The notes: generated by a model from the letters alone, not told the origin. Counted from the stretch's first letter, positions 26,605 through 35,750 are shown. The stretch is 64,000 nt of DNA from Romboutsia_E sp900604535 (GCF_900604535.1 NZ_UWOT01000011.1:1-64000); one strand, 5' to 3'. Made by a program: numbers and translations.

Positions 26605-26718
26605 AATCTTCGGGGCAGGGTGAGATTCCCTACCGGCGGTTATAGCCCGCGAGCTACTTTAGTAGCATGATTTGGTGAGATTCCAAAGCCGACAGTAAAG
26701 TCTGGATGAGAGAAGATG
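26605..26718 (+). ncRNA. FMN riboswitch (RFN element) aptamer
   Basis: Canonical RFN segments are present in order: ATCTTCGGGGCAGGGTGA, TTCCCTACCGGCGGT, AGCCCGCGAGC, GATTTGGTGAGATTCCAAAG, CCGACAGT and GTCTGGATGAGAGAAGAT. P1 pairs ATCTT 26606-26610 with AAGAT 26713-26717. It lies in the leader of ribU, so FMN should lower riboflavin uptake. Confidence 0.97.
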
Positions 26719-26769
26719 GTTAAAAGCGTATACTAATAATATATTAGTTTACAAACTATATCCATAAAA

Positions 26770-26806
26770 ATAAGCTCGGAGATATAATTCTTCGAGCTTT
26801 TTAATT
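26770..26806 (+). terminator. FMN riboswitch terminator
   Basis: AAGCTCGGAGA, loop TATAA, TTCTTCGAGCTT (11 pairs, one G:U), then TTT. Confidence 0.85.
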
Positions 26807-26868
26807 TCCGGATTTTTTTATTTCTAATTTATTTAAATTTTTATTTAAATATATTGGGAGGTAATTTT

Positions 26869-27471
26869 ATGCAAGGAACAATTAAAAAAAATAAATATGT
26901 ATCTGCAAAAACTTTAGCTAAGGTAGGAATATTATCAGCAGTAGCTTATGTACTTATGTTTATATCAGTGCCATTGCCCATATTTCCAAGTTTTTTAAAA
27001 CTAGATGTATCAGACATACCTGCAATATTTGGTGGTATGGCAATGGGACCTTTAGCTGGTTTTATAATTGCTCTTATAAAAAATTTACTTCAAATAGGAG
27101 CAACTTTTACTGGTGGGGTAGGAGAAATAGCAAATGCGATTATAGGTGGAACTTATGTAGTTATAATATCCTATGTTTATAAAAGAAGAAATGATTTAAA
27201 AGGTGTAATTATGGGGGCTTTACTAGCTATATTAGGAATGACTATTATGGGATGTTTAGCAAACTACTTTGTGGTAACTCCGATATATGGTCAAGTATTT
27301 GGAAGTTTAGATGCTATAATAGCTATGGGAAGTGCAATAAATCCAAAGATACATGATTTGTTTACTTTTGTAATATGGGTATATGCACCATTTAATATAA
27401 TAAAAGCAAGCATAATGACACTATGTATATTACCGTTATATAAGAAGATGAATAAATTATTAAAAAAATAG
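26869..27471 (+). CDS. ribU: Riboflavin ECF transporter substrate-binding component RibU
   Basis: Membrane S-component that captures riboflavin and works with a shared ECF energising module encoded elsewhere. ATG 26869 (200 residues) follows GGGAGG; an upstream TTG at 26854 overlaps that ribosome binding site and is unlikely. About six hydrophobic helices can be traced, with the family segments KLDVSDIPAIFGGMAMGPLAG near 50 and NLLQIG near 80. The FMN riboswitch in the leader supports riboflavin as substrate. Confidence 0.94.
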   Translation: MQGTIKKNKYVSAKTLAKVGILSAVAYVLMFISVPLPIFPSFLKLDVSDIPAIFGGMAMGPLAGFIIALIKNLLQIGATFTGGVGEIANAIIGGTYVVIISYVYKRRNDLKGVIMGALLAILGMTIMGCLANYFVVTPIYGQVFGSLDAIIAMGSAINPKIHDLFTFVIWVYAPFNIIKASIMTLCILPLYKKMNKLLKK

Positions 27472-27473
27472 GG

Positions 27474-27511
27474 TAAAAAGCTTATGAAATTAACTTCATA
27501 AGCTTTTTTAT
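27474..27511. terminator. Bidirectional terminator between ribU and the 27.5 kb gene
   Basis: AAAAAGCTTATGAA, six-base loop, TTCATAAGCTTTTT, with A and T flanks serving both convergent genes. Confidence 0.85.
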
Positions 27512-27949
27512 TTATAAAAATATTCTAAGATCATTAAGGAATTTTTCTTGTGATGTGATAATATCTTTTGCTAGACCTTTAACATCATTATTAGCGCTAG
27601 GATATTTATTTAAATATCTATAAATAGATTTTATTCCCATATTACATCCATCAGTCATTAAATCAGCTATTTGTTCATCTACATCGCTGCCTTGTAATAA
27701 CTTAATATTTGTTTTAAACCAACTTATAGTTTTTGCTATAGTACTAGGTTCCTTACCACTATCATGAAATTGGTTTAAATATTCATGAGTTTTATCACCA
27801 AGACTTTTATTATCTTCTAAATATTTATTTAAAATATTACGAAGATTATCATTTTTTACGTGATCTATTACTTCATTTATAGATTCAACACCCATTTTTA
27901 TACCAGCATTACATTCATTTAAGAGTTTGATAGTATCATCATTAGGCAT
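27512..27949 (-). CDS. Uncharacterised helical protein
   Basis: A 145-residue protein that I cannot place in a family with confidence. It is rich in Asn, Lys, Ile, Leu and Asp and appears all-helical, with two similar-looking stretches: CNAGIKMGVESINEVIDHV near the N-terminus and CNMGIKSIYRYLNKYP near residue 107. This suggests an internally repeated four-helix bundle of the ferritin-like type, although I see no metal-ligand (ExxH) motif. There is no signal peptide or membrane segment. AAGGAGGAG precedes the start. It is a lone gene between convergent and divergent neighbours. Confidence 0.8.
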   Translation of the reverse strand: MPNDDTIKLLNECNAGIKMGVESINEVIDHVKNDNLRNILNKYLEDNKSLGDKTHEYLNQFHDSGKEPSTIAKTISWFKTNIKLLQGSDVDEQIADLMTDGCNMGIKSIYRYLNKYPSANNDVKGLAKDIITSQEKFLNDLRIFL

Positions 27950-28162
27950 ATTAAGAACTCCTCCTTATATTTAATTATTTATTTTATTATTTATCTAAAT
28001 ATAAACTATTATTCTGTATAATGCCGTGTAAAACACATTAATTCATAGTAAATGTAAAGATATTACTTATTTGCTGTGTAAAATTTTGATTAAAGTTAAT
28101 TATTATAATATAATAATATTTATCGAATGAATAAATACTTAAACTATAATGGAGATGAAGTC

Positions 28163-28615
28163 ATGGTTAAAATATATTTGGACGGAGAAGAACAAACAAA
28201 AGAGATTGGATATAAGTTAGGAAAGTTACTTACACCAGGAAGTGTTATTTGCTTAATAGGAGACTTAGGAGCAGGAAAGACTACTATGACTCAAAGTTTA
28301 GCAAAAGCACTTGGTGTAGATGATTATATAACAAGCCCAACATTTACAATAGTAAATGAATATGAAGGTAGATTACCATTATATCATTTTGATGTTTATA
28401 GAATCGGAAGTAGTGAAGAAATGTATGACATTGGATATGATGAGTATATAAATTCTGATGGAGTATGTATAATAGAATGGGCAAATCTTATAGAAGATAT
28501 ACTTCCAAGTGAGTACTTAGATATACAATTAAGTTATAAAGATATGGGAAGAGAAATGATATTAAATCCTGTTGGGGAAAAATATAAAAAAATCGTTGAG
28601 GAGTTGACTAAGTAA
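28163..28615 (+). CDS. tsaE: tRNA threonylcarbamoyladenosine biosynthesis ATPase TsaE
   Basis: ATPase partner of TsaB-TsaD in making t6A37 on ANN-decoding tRNAs. I choose ATG 28163 (150 residues, MVKIYLDGEEQ), which fits family length and follows GGAGATG; ATG 28127 in frame is an alternative. Walker A GDLGAGKTT is at about 33-41. The T-S-P-T-F segment and IIEWAN motif typical of TsaE follow. The stop TAA overlaps the tsaB ATG by one base. Confidence 0.95.
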   Translation: MVKIYLDGEEQTKEIGYKLGKLLTPGSVICLIGDLGAGKTTMTQSLAKALGVDDYITSPTFTIVNEYEGRLPLYHFDVYRIGSSEEMYDIGYDEYINSDGVCIIEWANLIEDILPSEYLDIQLSYKDMGREMILNPVGEKYKKIVEELTK

Positions 28616-29331
28616 TGAAAATATTAGGTATAGATACATCTTCAAATGCATCGAGCGTAGCTGTAATTGAAGATAACAAATTAGTATGTGAGTATACTGT
28701 AAATACAAAAACGACACATTCTCAAAAACTTATGCCAATGATAGAAAACATGCTATCAATGAGTGAAGTGGATATAAAAGATATAGATGCAATAGCAATA
28801 AGTATAGGACCGGGGTCATTTACAGGATTAAGAATAGGTATGGCAACTGCAAAGGCAATAGCACATGTAAATAATTTACCTATAATAGGAGTAAACTCTT
28901 TAGAAATTTTAAGTGGAAATATGAATCTGTGCGATAAGAAAATATGCTCTATATTAGATGCACAAAGAAATCAAGTTTATACTGGAAGATATAAATTTGA
29001 AAATGGAAGTATAGTTGAAATACAACCAGTAGATGTAGTTGAAATCGAAAGCTTATTAGAAGAAATATATAATGATAGCGAAGAATGGATTTTAGTTGGA
29101 GAAGCTGTTTATAAATATGAAGATAAAATAAAAGAAATAAAGAATATTAAAACACCAGCACCATCACATAATGTTACTAAAGCAAGTAGCTTATGTTCTA
29201 TTGCTAAAGAAAAATATAATAAAAATATAGATATTTATAATTGCTATGATATAAATCCAATGTATATAAGAAAATCCCAAGCAGAAGTTCAATATGAAGA
29301 AAAAATGAAGAGGTTAAAAAATGATAAATAA
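28615..29331 (+). CDS. tsaB: tRNA threonylcarbamoyladenosine biosynthesis protein TsaB
   Basis: Non-catalytic ASKHA-fold partner that dimerises with TsaD in t6A synthesis. The 238 residues begin with MKILGIDTSSNASSVAV, and the SIGPGSFTGLRIGMATAKA segment near 62-81 is the family signature. It overlaps tsaE by one base and rimI by 11 bases, so the four genes tsaE-tsaB-rimI-tsaD form one tightly packed operon, as in Bacillus. Confidence 0.96.
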   Translation: MKILGIDTSSNASSVAVIEDNKLVCEYTVNTKTTHSQKLMPMIENMLSMSEVDIKDIDAIAISIGPGSFTGLRIGMATAKAIAHVNNLPIIGVNSLEILSGNMNLCDKKICSILDAQRNQVYTGRYKFENGSIVEIQPVDVVEIESLLEEIYNDSEEWILVGEAVYKYEDKIKEIKNIKTPAPSHNVTKASSLCSIAKEKYNKNIDIYNCYDINPMYIRKSQAEVQYEEKMKRLKNDK

Positions 29332-29776
29332 TCTTATAATAGAAGAAATGAAAGTTGATGACATTGACGGAGTTTTTGAAGTAGAAAAAAATTGTTTTGA
29401 AGATTACTGGTCAAGAGATTCATTTAAAAAAGAATTATCTAATAACCTAGCTAAGTACCTTGTTGCAAAAGTAGATAAAGAAGTAGTTGGTTATGTTGGT
29501 ATATGGTTTGTAGTAGATGAAGGTCATATAACTAATGTAGCAGTACATGAAGATTATAGAGGGAAAGAAATTGGAGATCAACTAATAAAAGAACTAGTAC
29601 AAGTATGTAAAGATAACAATATAGTATCTATGACGTTAGAAGTGAGATCATCAAATATAGTGGCTCAAAACTTGTATAGAAAATATGGATTTAAGATGGC
29701 TGGAATTAGAAAAGAATATTATAGTAATAATAAAGAAGATGCCATAATAATGTGGAATGATATAAAAGAGGTGTAA
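29321..29776 (+). CDS. rimI: Ribosomal protein S18 alanine N-acetyltransferase RimI
   Basis: GNAT-family N-terminal acetyltransferase, 151 residues. The acetyl-CoA-binding motif A is seen as VAVHEDYRGKEIGDQLIKEL near residues 72-91, followed by LEVRSSNIVAQNLYRKYGF, typical of RimI. Its presence between tsaB and tsaD is a conserved genomic linkage. There is no sequence basis for a role in t6A itself. The ATG overlaps the end of tsaB. Confidence 0.92.
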   Translation: MINNLIIEEMKVDDIDGVFEVEKNCFEDYWSRDSFKKELSNNLAKYLVAKVDKEVVGYVGIWFVVDEGHITNVAVHEDYRGKEIGDQLIKELVQVCKDNNIVSMTLEVRSSNIVAQNLYRKYGFKMAGIRKEYYSNNKEDAIIMWNDIKEV

Positions 29777-29778
29777 TA

Positions 29779-30795
29779 ATGAAAGATGTAATAACATTAG
29801 CTATAGAAAGTAGTTGTGATGAAACATCAGCGGCCATATTAAAAAATGGTAGAGATGTTTTATCTAATATAATATCAACTCAGATTGAAACACATAAAAA
29901 ATTTGGTGGAGTAGTACCTGAAGTGGCATCAAGAAAGCACATAGAAAATATTGATGAAGTTGTACAAGAAGCTTTGGATGAAGCTAAAGTAGAGTTTGGC
30001 GATATAGATCATATAGCAGTAACATATGGCCCAGGTATGGCAGGAGCACTACTAGTAGGATTATCTCATGCAAAAGCATTAGCTTATACACTAGATATAC
30101 CATTAGTTGGTGTAAATCATATAGAAGGACATGTAAGTGCAAACTATATAGAACATAAAGACTTAAAGCCACCTTTTATAACTTTAATAGTATCAGGTGG
30201 ACATACTCACTTAGTTGAAGTAAAAGATTATGGAGTATATGAAATTTTAGGTAGAACAAGAGATGATGCATCTGGAGAAGCTTTTGATAAAATAGCAAGA
30301 GCTATGGGACTTGGATATCCAGGCGGACCAATAATAGATAGATTAGCTAAATTAGGTAATAAGCATGCTATAGAATTCCCTAGAGCTAATATGGACGAAG
30401 AATATGATTTTAGTTTTAGTGGTCTTAAATCAGCTGTATTAAATTACTTAAATGCTAAGAAAATGAAAAATGAAGATATTGTTGTTGAGGATGTAGCTGC
30501 ATCATTCCAAGAAGCTGTTGTAGAAGTATTATCTACTAAAGCAATAAAGGCAGCTATAGATAAAAATTATAAAACAATAGCATTAGCAGGGGGAGTGGCA
30601 TCAAATTCAGCCCTTAGAGAAAAAATAACTGAAATGGCAAAAGAACATGGAATAAATATAAAATATCCATCGTTAGTTTTATGCACAGATAATGCAGCAA
30701 TGATAGGATGTGCAGGATATTATAGTTACTTAAATGGAAGACGAGATGATATGAGACTAAATGCTGTGCCAGGGTTAAAAATAGGACAAAGATAG
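29779..30795 (+). CDS. tsaD: tRNA N6-adenosine threonylcarbamoyltransferase TsaD
   Basis: Transfers the threonylcarbamoyl group to A37 of tRNA. The 338 residues have the ASKHA fold, with metal-binding His114 and His118 in VNHIEGH and an aspartate in CTDNAAMIG near 301. The glycine-rich VSGGHTHL and GGVASN phosphate loops are also visible. It starts two bases after rimI ends and closes the operon. A terminator follows. Confidence 0.97.
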   Translation: MKDVITLAIESSCDETSAAILKNGRDVLSNIISTQIETHKKFGGVVPEVASRKHIENIDEVVQEALDEAKVEFGDIDHIAVTYGPGMAGALLVGLSHAKALAYTLDIPLVGVNHIEGHVSANYIEHKDLKPPFITLIVSGGHTHLVEVKDYGVYEILGRTRDDASGEAFDKIARAMGLGYPGGPIIDRLAKLGNKHAIEFPRANMDEEYDFSFSGLKSAVLNYLNAKKMKNEDIVVEDVAASFQEAVVEVLSTKAIKAAIDKNYKTIALAGGVASNSALREKITEMAKEHGINIKYPSLVLCTDNAAMIGCAGYYSYLNGRRDDMRLNAVPGLKIGQR

Positions 30796-30844
30796 TATTA
30801 TAGTTATTCAAATTTGAATTATAGTAAATGCTAGAAAATAAAAA

Positions 30845-30895
30845 AAGTGGTTACCATGTATAAGATTTTTTATCTTTATGGTAGCCACATTTTAT
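30845..30895. terminator. Bidirectional terminator between tsaD and the MATE gene
   Basis: GTGGTTACCAT and ATGGTAGCCAC form the base of a long stem with inner AAGAT/ATCTT pairing, followed by T-rich sequence on both strands. Confidence 0.8.
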
Positions 30896-30931
30896 TTTAT
30901 ACCTAAGTTATTGATTGAATAAAAACTAGAT

Positions 30932-32308
30932 CTAAACGATCTCTTTTACTAAGTTAGTAGCCCATTTTTTAGAGAGAGCCCTAGGAACACCAAATAAAAA
31001 TTTAGCAATTTCTTCAGTATAAGTTAGTAAAACTAACATAAATATAGGTGCACCATTAAATGCAGCTAAGAATGTTAGAGGTAATGAAACTAACCACATA
31101 CAACCAAGTTCTAGGAATAATGAGTATTTTGTATCTCCTCCACTTCTAAGGACACCTATAACTATAAAAGTATTAAAGGATTTTAAAGCCATCAATATAC
31201 CCATTATAACAAATATTTTTATTATATCAGGAGATAGGGACTTAGATACATTAAATACTTTTAATAATAATGGTATATTAACAATTAATAAAATTCCAAA
31301 TAATAATCCTGTTAAAGTTACTAATATAGAAAACTTTTTAGAATAACGAATAGCTTTATCTATATGATCGGCACCTAATTCATTACCAAGCATAATAGCA
31401 GCTCCATTTGCGATGCATACGGAAGTCATGATAAAGAAATTTCCTGTACTAGTAGCTATTTGACTAGCTGCAATAGCGGAAGTACCGGCCTTTGAATATG
31501 CAACTGAATATAGTACAGTACCAAATGCCCATAAGCTATCATTTAAGAATATTGGTAAACTTTTAGATATAAAAGTTTTTAAGAACTCAGACTTTATTCT
31601 CTTTACATCACTTAAATTAAATCTTAAAACATAGTCTTTTTTAATAAAATAAACATAAGAAACTATAAGTACTAATTCAATGATTCTAGCAATAACAGTA
31701 GCTATTGCTGCACCTTTAACTCCTAGTGCAGGAAGCCCAAAGTTACCTAATATAAGCCCATAGTTTAAGATTATATTTGTTCCTAAGGCTATAGTACTGC
31801 ATATCATACCTAATTTAGGGTTTCTAACACCTCTGGCACCCATACTAAACACTGTACTTACTGCAATTATTGGATAAGAAAATGCAATAATGCTAAAGTA
31901 CTGAATACATAATTTTATAACCTCTGTATCATTTGAGAATATATTAATTATTAATTTTGGTGACACTAAAGCTGGTAAGAAAAATAAACAGCTAACTATA
32001 AATGCTAAGATTGTGCTCAAACCAGTTACACTTCTAATATTATTTATATCTTTTTTTCCGAAAAATTGAGATATAAATATACCTGCACCACCTGTTATTC
32101 CATATAATGTCATGTTAAATAGGAAGAAAAATTGATTTGCAACTCCAATAGAAGCAACAGATGATTCTCCTAAGCTACTAATCATAACTGTATCTATTAC
32201 ATTAACAGAAGACGATATTAGATTTTGTATTATCATAGGAATACAAAGTGAAATTAATAGTTTATAAAAAGTTTTATTTTCTTTATCTAATTTAAATAAC
32301 CCTTGCAA
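30932..32308 (-). CDS. MATE family efflux transporter
   Basis: A 458-residue integral membrane protein with about 12 hydrophobic helices in two pseudo-repeated halves. This is the multidrug and toxic compound extrusion fold that couples Na+ or H+ entry to drug export. It has the N-terminal SLCIPMIIQNLISSSVNVIDTVM segment of the family and GxxxA-rich helices. The substrate cannot be read from sequence. It lies downstream of the ABC-F gene on the same strand with a 52-base gap, so co-transcription is possible. It has a GAGGTGATT ribosome binding site. Confidence 0.92.
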   Translation of the reverse strand: MQGLFKLDKENKTFYKLLISLCIPMIIQNLISSSVNVIDTVMISSLGESSVASIGVANQFFFLFNMTLYGITGGAGIFISQFFGKKDINNIRSVTGLSTILAFIVSCLFFLPALVSPKLIINIFSNDTEVIKLCIQYFSIIAFSYPIIAVSTVFSMGARGVRNPKLGMICSTIALGTNIILNYGLILGNFGLPALGVKGAAIATVIARIIELVLIVSYVYFIKKDYVLRFNLSDVKRIKSEFLKTFISKSLPIFLNDSLWAFGTVLYSVAYSKAGTSAIAASQIATSTGNFFIMTSVCIANGAAIMLGNELGADHIDKAIRYSKKFSILVTLTGLLFGILLIVNIPLLLKVFNVSKSLSPDIIKIFVIMGILMALKSFNTFIVIGVLRSGGDTKYSLFLELGCMWLVSLPLTFLAAFNGAPIFMLVLLTYTEEIAKFLFGVPRALSKKWATNLVKEIV

Positions 32309-32360
32309 ATAATCACCTCTTTATTAAAAATTAATTTTTACATCTCTATATAATAACATA

Positions 32361-34280
32361 TTAAACCAACTGTTCCCACTCTTCATAGAGTTTTTCTAGA
32401 TTACTTTCAAGTTGTGATTTTTCTAGGTTTACTTCTTTTGCTTTGTTTGGATTAGAATAAACCTCTTCTTGGCAAAGAAGTATATCTAATTCTTCTATTT
32501 TGCTTTCTGTAGTTTCAATTTCTTTTTCTATATTCTGTCTTTTAATTCTATTTTTCTTTTCAGCTTCTCTTTGTTCTCTTTCTTTTCTTTTTTCTTCTTT
32601 TAATTGAGTTTTAGTTTTTTCTTCTTTATCTTCTTCTTGGATAAGACCTATTTCTTGAACTTGTCTTTTTTTAAACATATAGTAGTCATAGTTTCCAAGG
32701 TATTCTGTTATACCATTTTCATCTAATACTAATATTTTATCTACAACTGTATTTAAGAAATATCTATCATGAGATATAGTAAATATAGTTCCTGTATAAT
32801 TAGATAAAGCTTCTTCAAGAACTTCCTTGGAATCTATATCTAAATGGTTAGTAGGCTCATCAAGTAATAAAAAGTTTGCATTTGATAATATTAATTTTAA
32901 TATAGCAATTCTAGCTCTTTCTCCACCACTTAAAGTAGATATTTTCTTAAATACTTCTTCATCTTCAAATAAAAATGCACCTAACATACTTCTAATTTGA
33001 GTTTGAGTTAAGTGTTTGTTACTATCCCAAATTTCGTCTATGATGCTATTGTTTAAATTCAATGTTTTTTGTTCTTGATGGAAATATGCAACATTAACAT
33101 TAGTACCTAAAGTAACCATACCAGTTAAAGGTATTATTTCATTCATTATAATTTTAAATAAAGTGGATTTTCCTATTCCATTAGCACCAATAAGAGCAAC
33201 TTTTTCTCCCCTATATATATCTAAATTTAAATCTTTAAATAGAATTCTATTTTCATACCCCATCGACACATCTCTGACTTGAAGCACATCATTTCCACTG
33301 ACTACAGAAGGATTAAATTCTATTCTAGCTTTTTTTCTATAAGCCTCAGGTTTATCAAGTACATCGATTTTATCTAAAGCTTTTTCTTTGCTACGAGCTC
33401 TCTTTAAATGCTTTTCACGTCCATATGCCTTTAATCTTTCAATAGATTCTTCTTGCTTTTTTAAATCCTTTTGTTGATCTTCATATTTTTTTAATTCTAA
33501 TTCTTTTTCAACTCTGGATAACTCTAAGAATTTAGAATAGTTTCCATTATAAGTTTTTAATTTTTTATTATGAATTTCAAAAGTTCTATTAACTACTTGG
33601 TCTAAAAAATATCTGTCATGAGATATAAGCATAACAGTTCCTTTATATTGCTTTAAAAAGAATTCTAGCCACTCTATTGCCTCAGAATCTAGGTGGTTAG
33701 TAGGTTCATCTAGCATTAATAACGTAGGTTTTTTAAGTAATAATTTACCTAAAAGTACTCTAGTTTTCTCTCCACCAGAAAGAATACTGATAGTTTTGTT
33801 TAAATCTTCATCACTAAATCCTAATCCTTTTAGTACACCTTTAGCTTCTGACTTATACCCGTATCCATTTTTATCAGAAAATAGCTCTAATTTATGAGAG
33901 TACTCATTCATAAGTTTTTCTAAATCTGAAGAGTTTGCTTTAGTACTCTCTTCGGCTATTTTTAATTCTAAATTTCTTAAATAGTTTTCCATATCTATTA
34001 GATCTCTAAAAACTTCAAGAACTTCATCTAATATAGTATTTTCTGAATGGAAGTTCATATTTTGTTCTAGATAGCCTATTTCACAATCTTTAGATGTATA
34101 TATATCTCCATTGTCATACCCATAAGCACCTGAAATTATTTTAAATAAAGTTGTTTTACCAGTACCGTTAATACCGATTATACCAATTTTATCTCCCTCA
34201 TTTACTGTGAATGATATATCTTCTAATACAGAATCTATTCCAAAACTTTTATTTAAGTTATTGCACGAAAGAACGATCAT
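32361..34280 (-). CDS. ABC-F family ATPase (YdiF-like)
   Basis: A soluble tandem ABC protein of 639 residues without membrane helices. It has two nucleotide-binding domains (Walker A GINGTGKTTLF near 37-47 and GANGIGKSTLF near 355), each with LSGGE signatures and a MLDEPTNHLD or LLDEPTNHLD Walker B. The linker between domains (about 240-300) and the C-terminal tail (about 560-639) are strongly charged coiled coils. ABC-F proteins act on ribosomes, either as translation factors or in antibiotic protection. Location next to rex and the tsa operon matches Bacillus ydiF, favouring a housekeeping factor over a resistance gene. Confidence 0.92.
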   Translation of the reverse strand: MIVLSCNNLNKSFGIDSVLEDISFTVNEGDKIGIIGINGTGKTTLFKIISGAYGYDNGDIYTSKDCEIGYLEQNMNFHSENTILDEVLEVFRDLIDMENYLRNLELKIAEESTKANSSDLEKLMNEYSHKLELFSDKNGYGYKSEAKGVLKGLGFSDEDLNKTISILSGGEKTRVLLGKLLLKKPTLLMLDEPTNHLDSEAIEWLEFFLKQYKGTVMLISHDRYFLDQVVNRTFEIHNKKLKTYNGNYSKFLELSRVEKELELKKYEDQQKDLKKQEESIERLKAYGREKHLKRARSKEKALDKIDVLDKPEAYRKKARIEFNPSVVSGNDVLQVRDVSMGYENRILFKDLNLDIYRGEKVALIGANGIGKSTLFKIIMNEIIPLTGMVTLGTNVNVAYFHQEQKTLNLNNSIIDEIWDSNKHLTQTQIRSMLGAFLFEDEEVFKKISTLSGGERARIAILKLILSNANFLLLDEPTNHLDIDSKEVLEEALSNYTGTIFTISHDRYFLNTVVDKILVLDENGITEYLGNYDYYMFKKRQVQEIGLIQEEDKEEKTKTQLKEEKRKEREQREAEKKNRIKRQNIEKEIETTESKIEELDILLCQEEVYSNPNKAKEVNLEKSQLESNLEKLYEEWEQLV

Positions 34281-34320
34281 AAATTTTATACCTCCTTAAA
34301 CTACCTAAAATTATAATGTT

Positions 34321-34370
34321 TTGATATAATATAATCAAGGATATATAAGATGTTTTAAAAAAAGAAACAT
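34321..34370 (+). promoter_or_regulatory. rex promoter with inverted repeat at the start site
   Basis: TTGATA (34321-34326), 17 bp, TATAAG (34344-34349), followed by ATGTTT-N9-AAACAT (34350-34370) spanning the expected start. The repeat could be an operator. It does not match the usual Rex site. Confidence 0.45.
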
Positions 34371-34418
34371 TTCATCAGGAAAGTTAAATAAATTTTAAAC
34401 AATATAGGAGGTGAAGCT

Positions 34419-35048
34419 GTGGGTAATAAAAATATATCTATGGCGGTAATAAGAAGGTTACCTAAATATTACAGATATTTAGGCGACTTATTAGATAAAG
34501 ACATACAAAGAATATCTTCAAAAGAATTAAGTGATATAATCGGATTCACTGCATCGCAAATAAGACAAGATTTAAATAATTTTGGAGGATTTGGTCAACA
34601 AGGGTACGGATACAATGTAGATGCTCTTCATAAAGAAATTGGTAAAATACTAGGACTAGATACTAAATATAATGCAGTTTTAATAGGTGCTGGTAATTTA
34701 GGTCAAGCAATAGCAAATTATTCAGGATTTAGAAAAGCAGGATTTGAAATAAAGGCTTTATTTGATGCAAATCCAAGATTAATAGGTCTAAAAATAAGAG
34801 ACTTTGAAGTATTAGATTCGGAACAATTAGAAGAGTTTATTAAAGAAAATGATGTAGATATAGCAATAATGTGTATTCCTAAAAAAGGTGGTCAAGAATT
34901 AGCAGATAGATTAGTTAGTGCAGGAATAAAAGGAATATGGAACTTTGCGCCAGTAGATTTAGATGTTCCTCCATCTGTTATAGTAGAGAATGTTAATCTA
35001 ACAGAAAGTTTATTTACATTATCATATTTAATGAACGCAGAAGATTAA
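34419..35048 (+). CDS. rex: Redox-sensing transcriptional repressor Rex
   Basis: Repressor that senses the NADH/NAD+ ratio and releases fermentation and reductive genes when NADH is high. The 209 residues comprise a winged-helix N-terminal domain (about 1-80, with IGFTASQIRQDLNNFGGFG) and a Rossmann domain starting AVLIGAGNLGQAIANY near residue 87. It starts at GTG 34419 behind TAGGAGGTG. In clostridia Rex commonly controls butyrate, alcohol and hydrogenase genes; those are not in this window. Confidence 0.96.
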   Translation: MGNKNISMAVIRRLPKYYRYLGDLLDKDIQRISSKELSDIIGFTASQIRQDLNNFGGFGQQGYGYNVDALHKEIGKILGLDTKYNAVLIGAGNLGQAIANYSGFRKAGFEIKALFDANPRLIGLKIRDFEVLDSEQLEEFIKENDVDIAIMCIPKKGGQELADRLVSAGIKGIWNFAPVDLDVPPSVIVENVNLTESLFTLSYLMNAED

Positions 35049-35107
35049 AAAGGTAATGTTCAAACATTATATAGAGATTATAAGGGCTAAATTCTTTTAA
35101 ATAGGGG

Positions 35108-35143
35108 AAAGGTCAGAAGACATAAGTCTTGTGACTTTTTTAT
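35108..35143 (+). terminator. Terminator after rex
   Basis: GTCAGAAGAC, loop ATAA, GTCTTGTGAC (one mismatch), then TTTTTT. Confidence 0.75.
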
Positions 35144-35198
35144 TAAAAAATAAAACGGGCGTATCTTAAAGTGTATAAACACTGAAAAGATAGCCCGT
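35143..35198 (-). terminator. Terminator of the ferredoxin gene
   Basis: ACGGGC and GCCCGT close a long stem that continues through TATCTT/AAGATA and AGTGT/ACACT. On the minus strand it runs into a T-rich stretch. Confidence 0.78.
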
Positions 35199-35217
35199 AT
35201 TATAGTTTCGTTTTTAA

Positions 35218-35391
35218 TTATTCAGCTTGTTGTGGAGCGTCTACTGGACAAACTTCAGCACAAGAGCCACATTCAACGCATTCATCAGCGTTTATAACGT
35301 ATCTTTCATCACCTTCAGATATACATTCAACTGGACATTCATCAGCACAAGCACCGCAGCTTATGCAAGCATCATTTATTATGTAAGCCAT
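35218..35391 (-). CDS. 2[4Fe-4S] ferredoxin, 57 residues
   Basis: Small clostridial-type ferredoxin, MAYIINDACISCGACADEC at the N-terminus. Two complete cluster motifs are present: CISCGACADECPVEC in the first half and CVECGSCAEVCPVD in the second. It is a low-potential electron carrier for anaerobic enzymes such as pyruvate:ferredoxin oxidoreductase, hydrogenase or CO dehydrogenase. GGGGAGGAATT precedes ATG at 35391. It is divergent from the cooS operon 360 bases away and has its own terminator. The open frame on the opposite strand is only its shadow. Confidence 0.96.
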   Translation of the reverse strand: MAYIINDACISCGACADECPVECISEGDERYVINADECVECGSCAEVCPVDAPQQAE

Positions 35392-35750
35392 ATTAAAATT
35401 CCTCCCCTTTAAAAGTTAGTATTATCAGTAATATTATATCAAAATTGGTACTGATTAACAAATAAAAGCATTCTACATAATGCTGTGAATTACGACATGG
35501 AAATGTTTTCAGTAAACCAAATTGATTTTGAAATTTTAATTTAATAAATATATAAAAATGAGATGATAATTAGTAAATAATTGTATTAATTTTGTTAATT
35601 TTTTATATGAAAAATTGATTAAATAAAATTTGTATAGGTATAAATAAAAATAGATTATGTTAAAAATATATTTATCACAACTCAAAAATCACTTCTAAAT
35701 AATATAGTCATATAGCAAACAATTATAAAGTTTTTAAGGGGGATTTAAAA
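35392..35750. other. Divergent intergenic region, ferredoxin/cooS
   Basis: AT-rich control region for two divergent genes, without a coding frame that I can support. It holds a cre-like palindrome at 35497-35511 and a single Rex-like half-site TTGTTAA at 35595-35601 that has no good second half. I cannot assign a convincing cooS promoter. Confidence 0.6.
35497..35511. promoter_or_regulatory. cre-like site (CcpA) upstream of cooS
   Basis: ATGGAAATGTTTTCA matches the catabolite-responsive element WTGNAANCGNWNNCW with a single change (T for the central C). It is 240 bases upstream of cooS and about 106 upstream of the divergent ferredoxin start. Confidence 0.4.

Noticed and set aside
32361..34280. 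Antibiotic resistance ABC-F gene
   Set aside because: Position beside rex and the tsa operon and the lack of transfer signs fit the conserved housekeeping YdiF-type protein.
35227..35412. 61-codon plus-strand frame
   Set aside because: It is the opposite strand of the 57-residue ferredoxin, whose cluster motifs and ribosome binding site are unmistakable.
35595..35612. Rex operator upstream of cooS
   Set aside because: Only one half-site (TTGTTAA) is present; the second half has too many mismatches.
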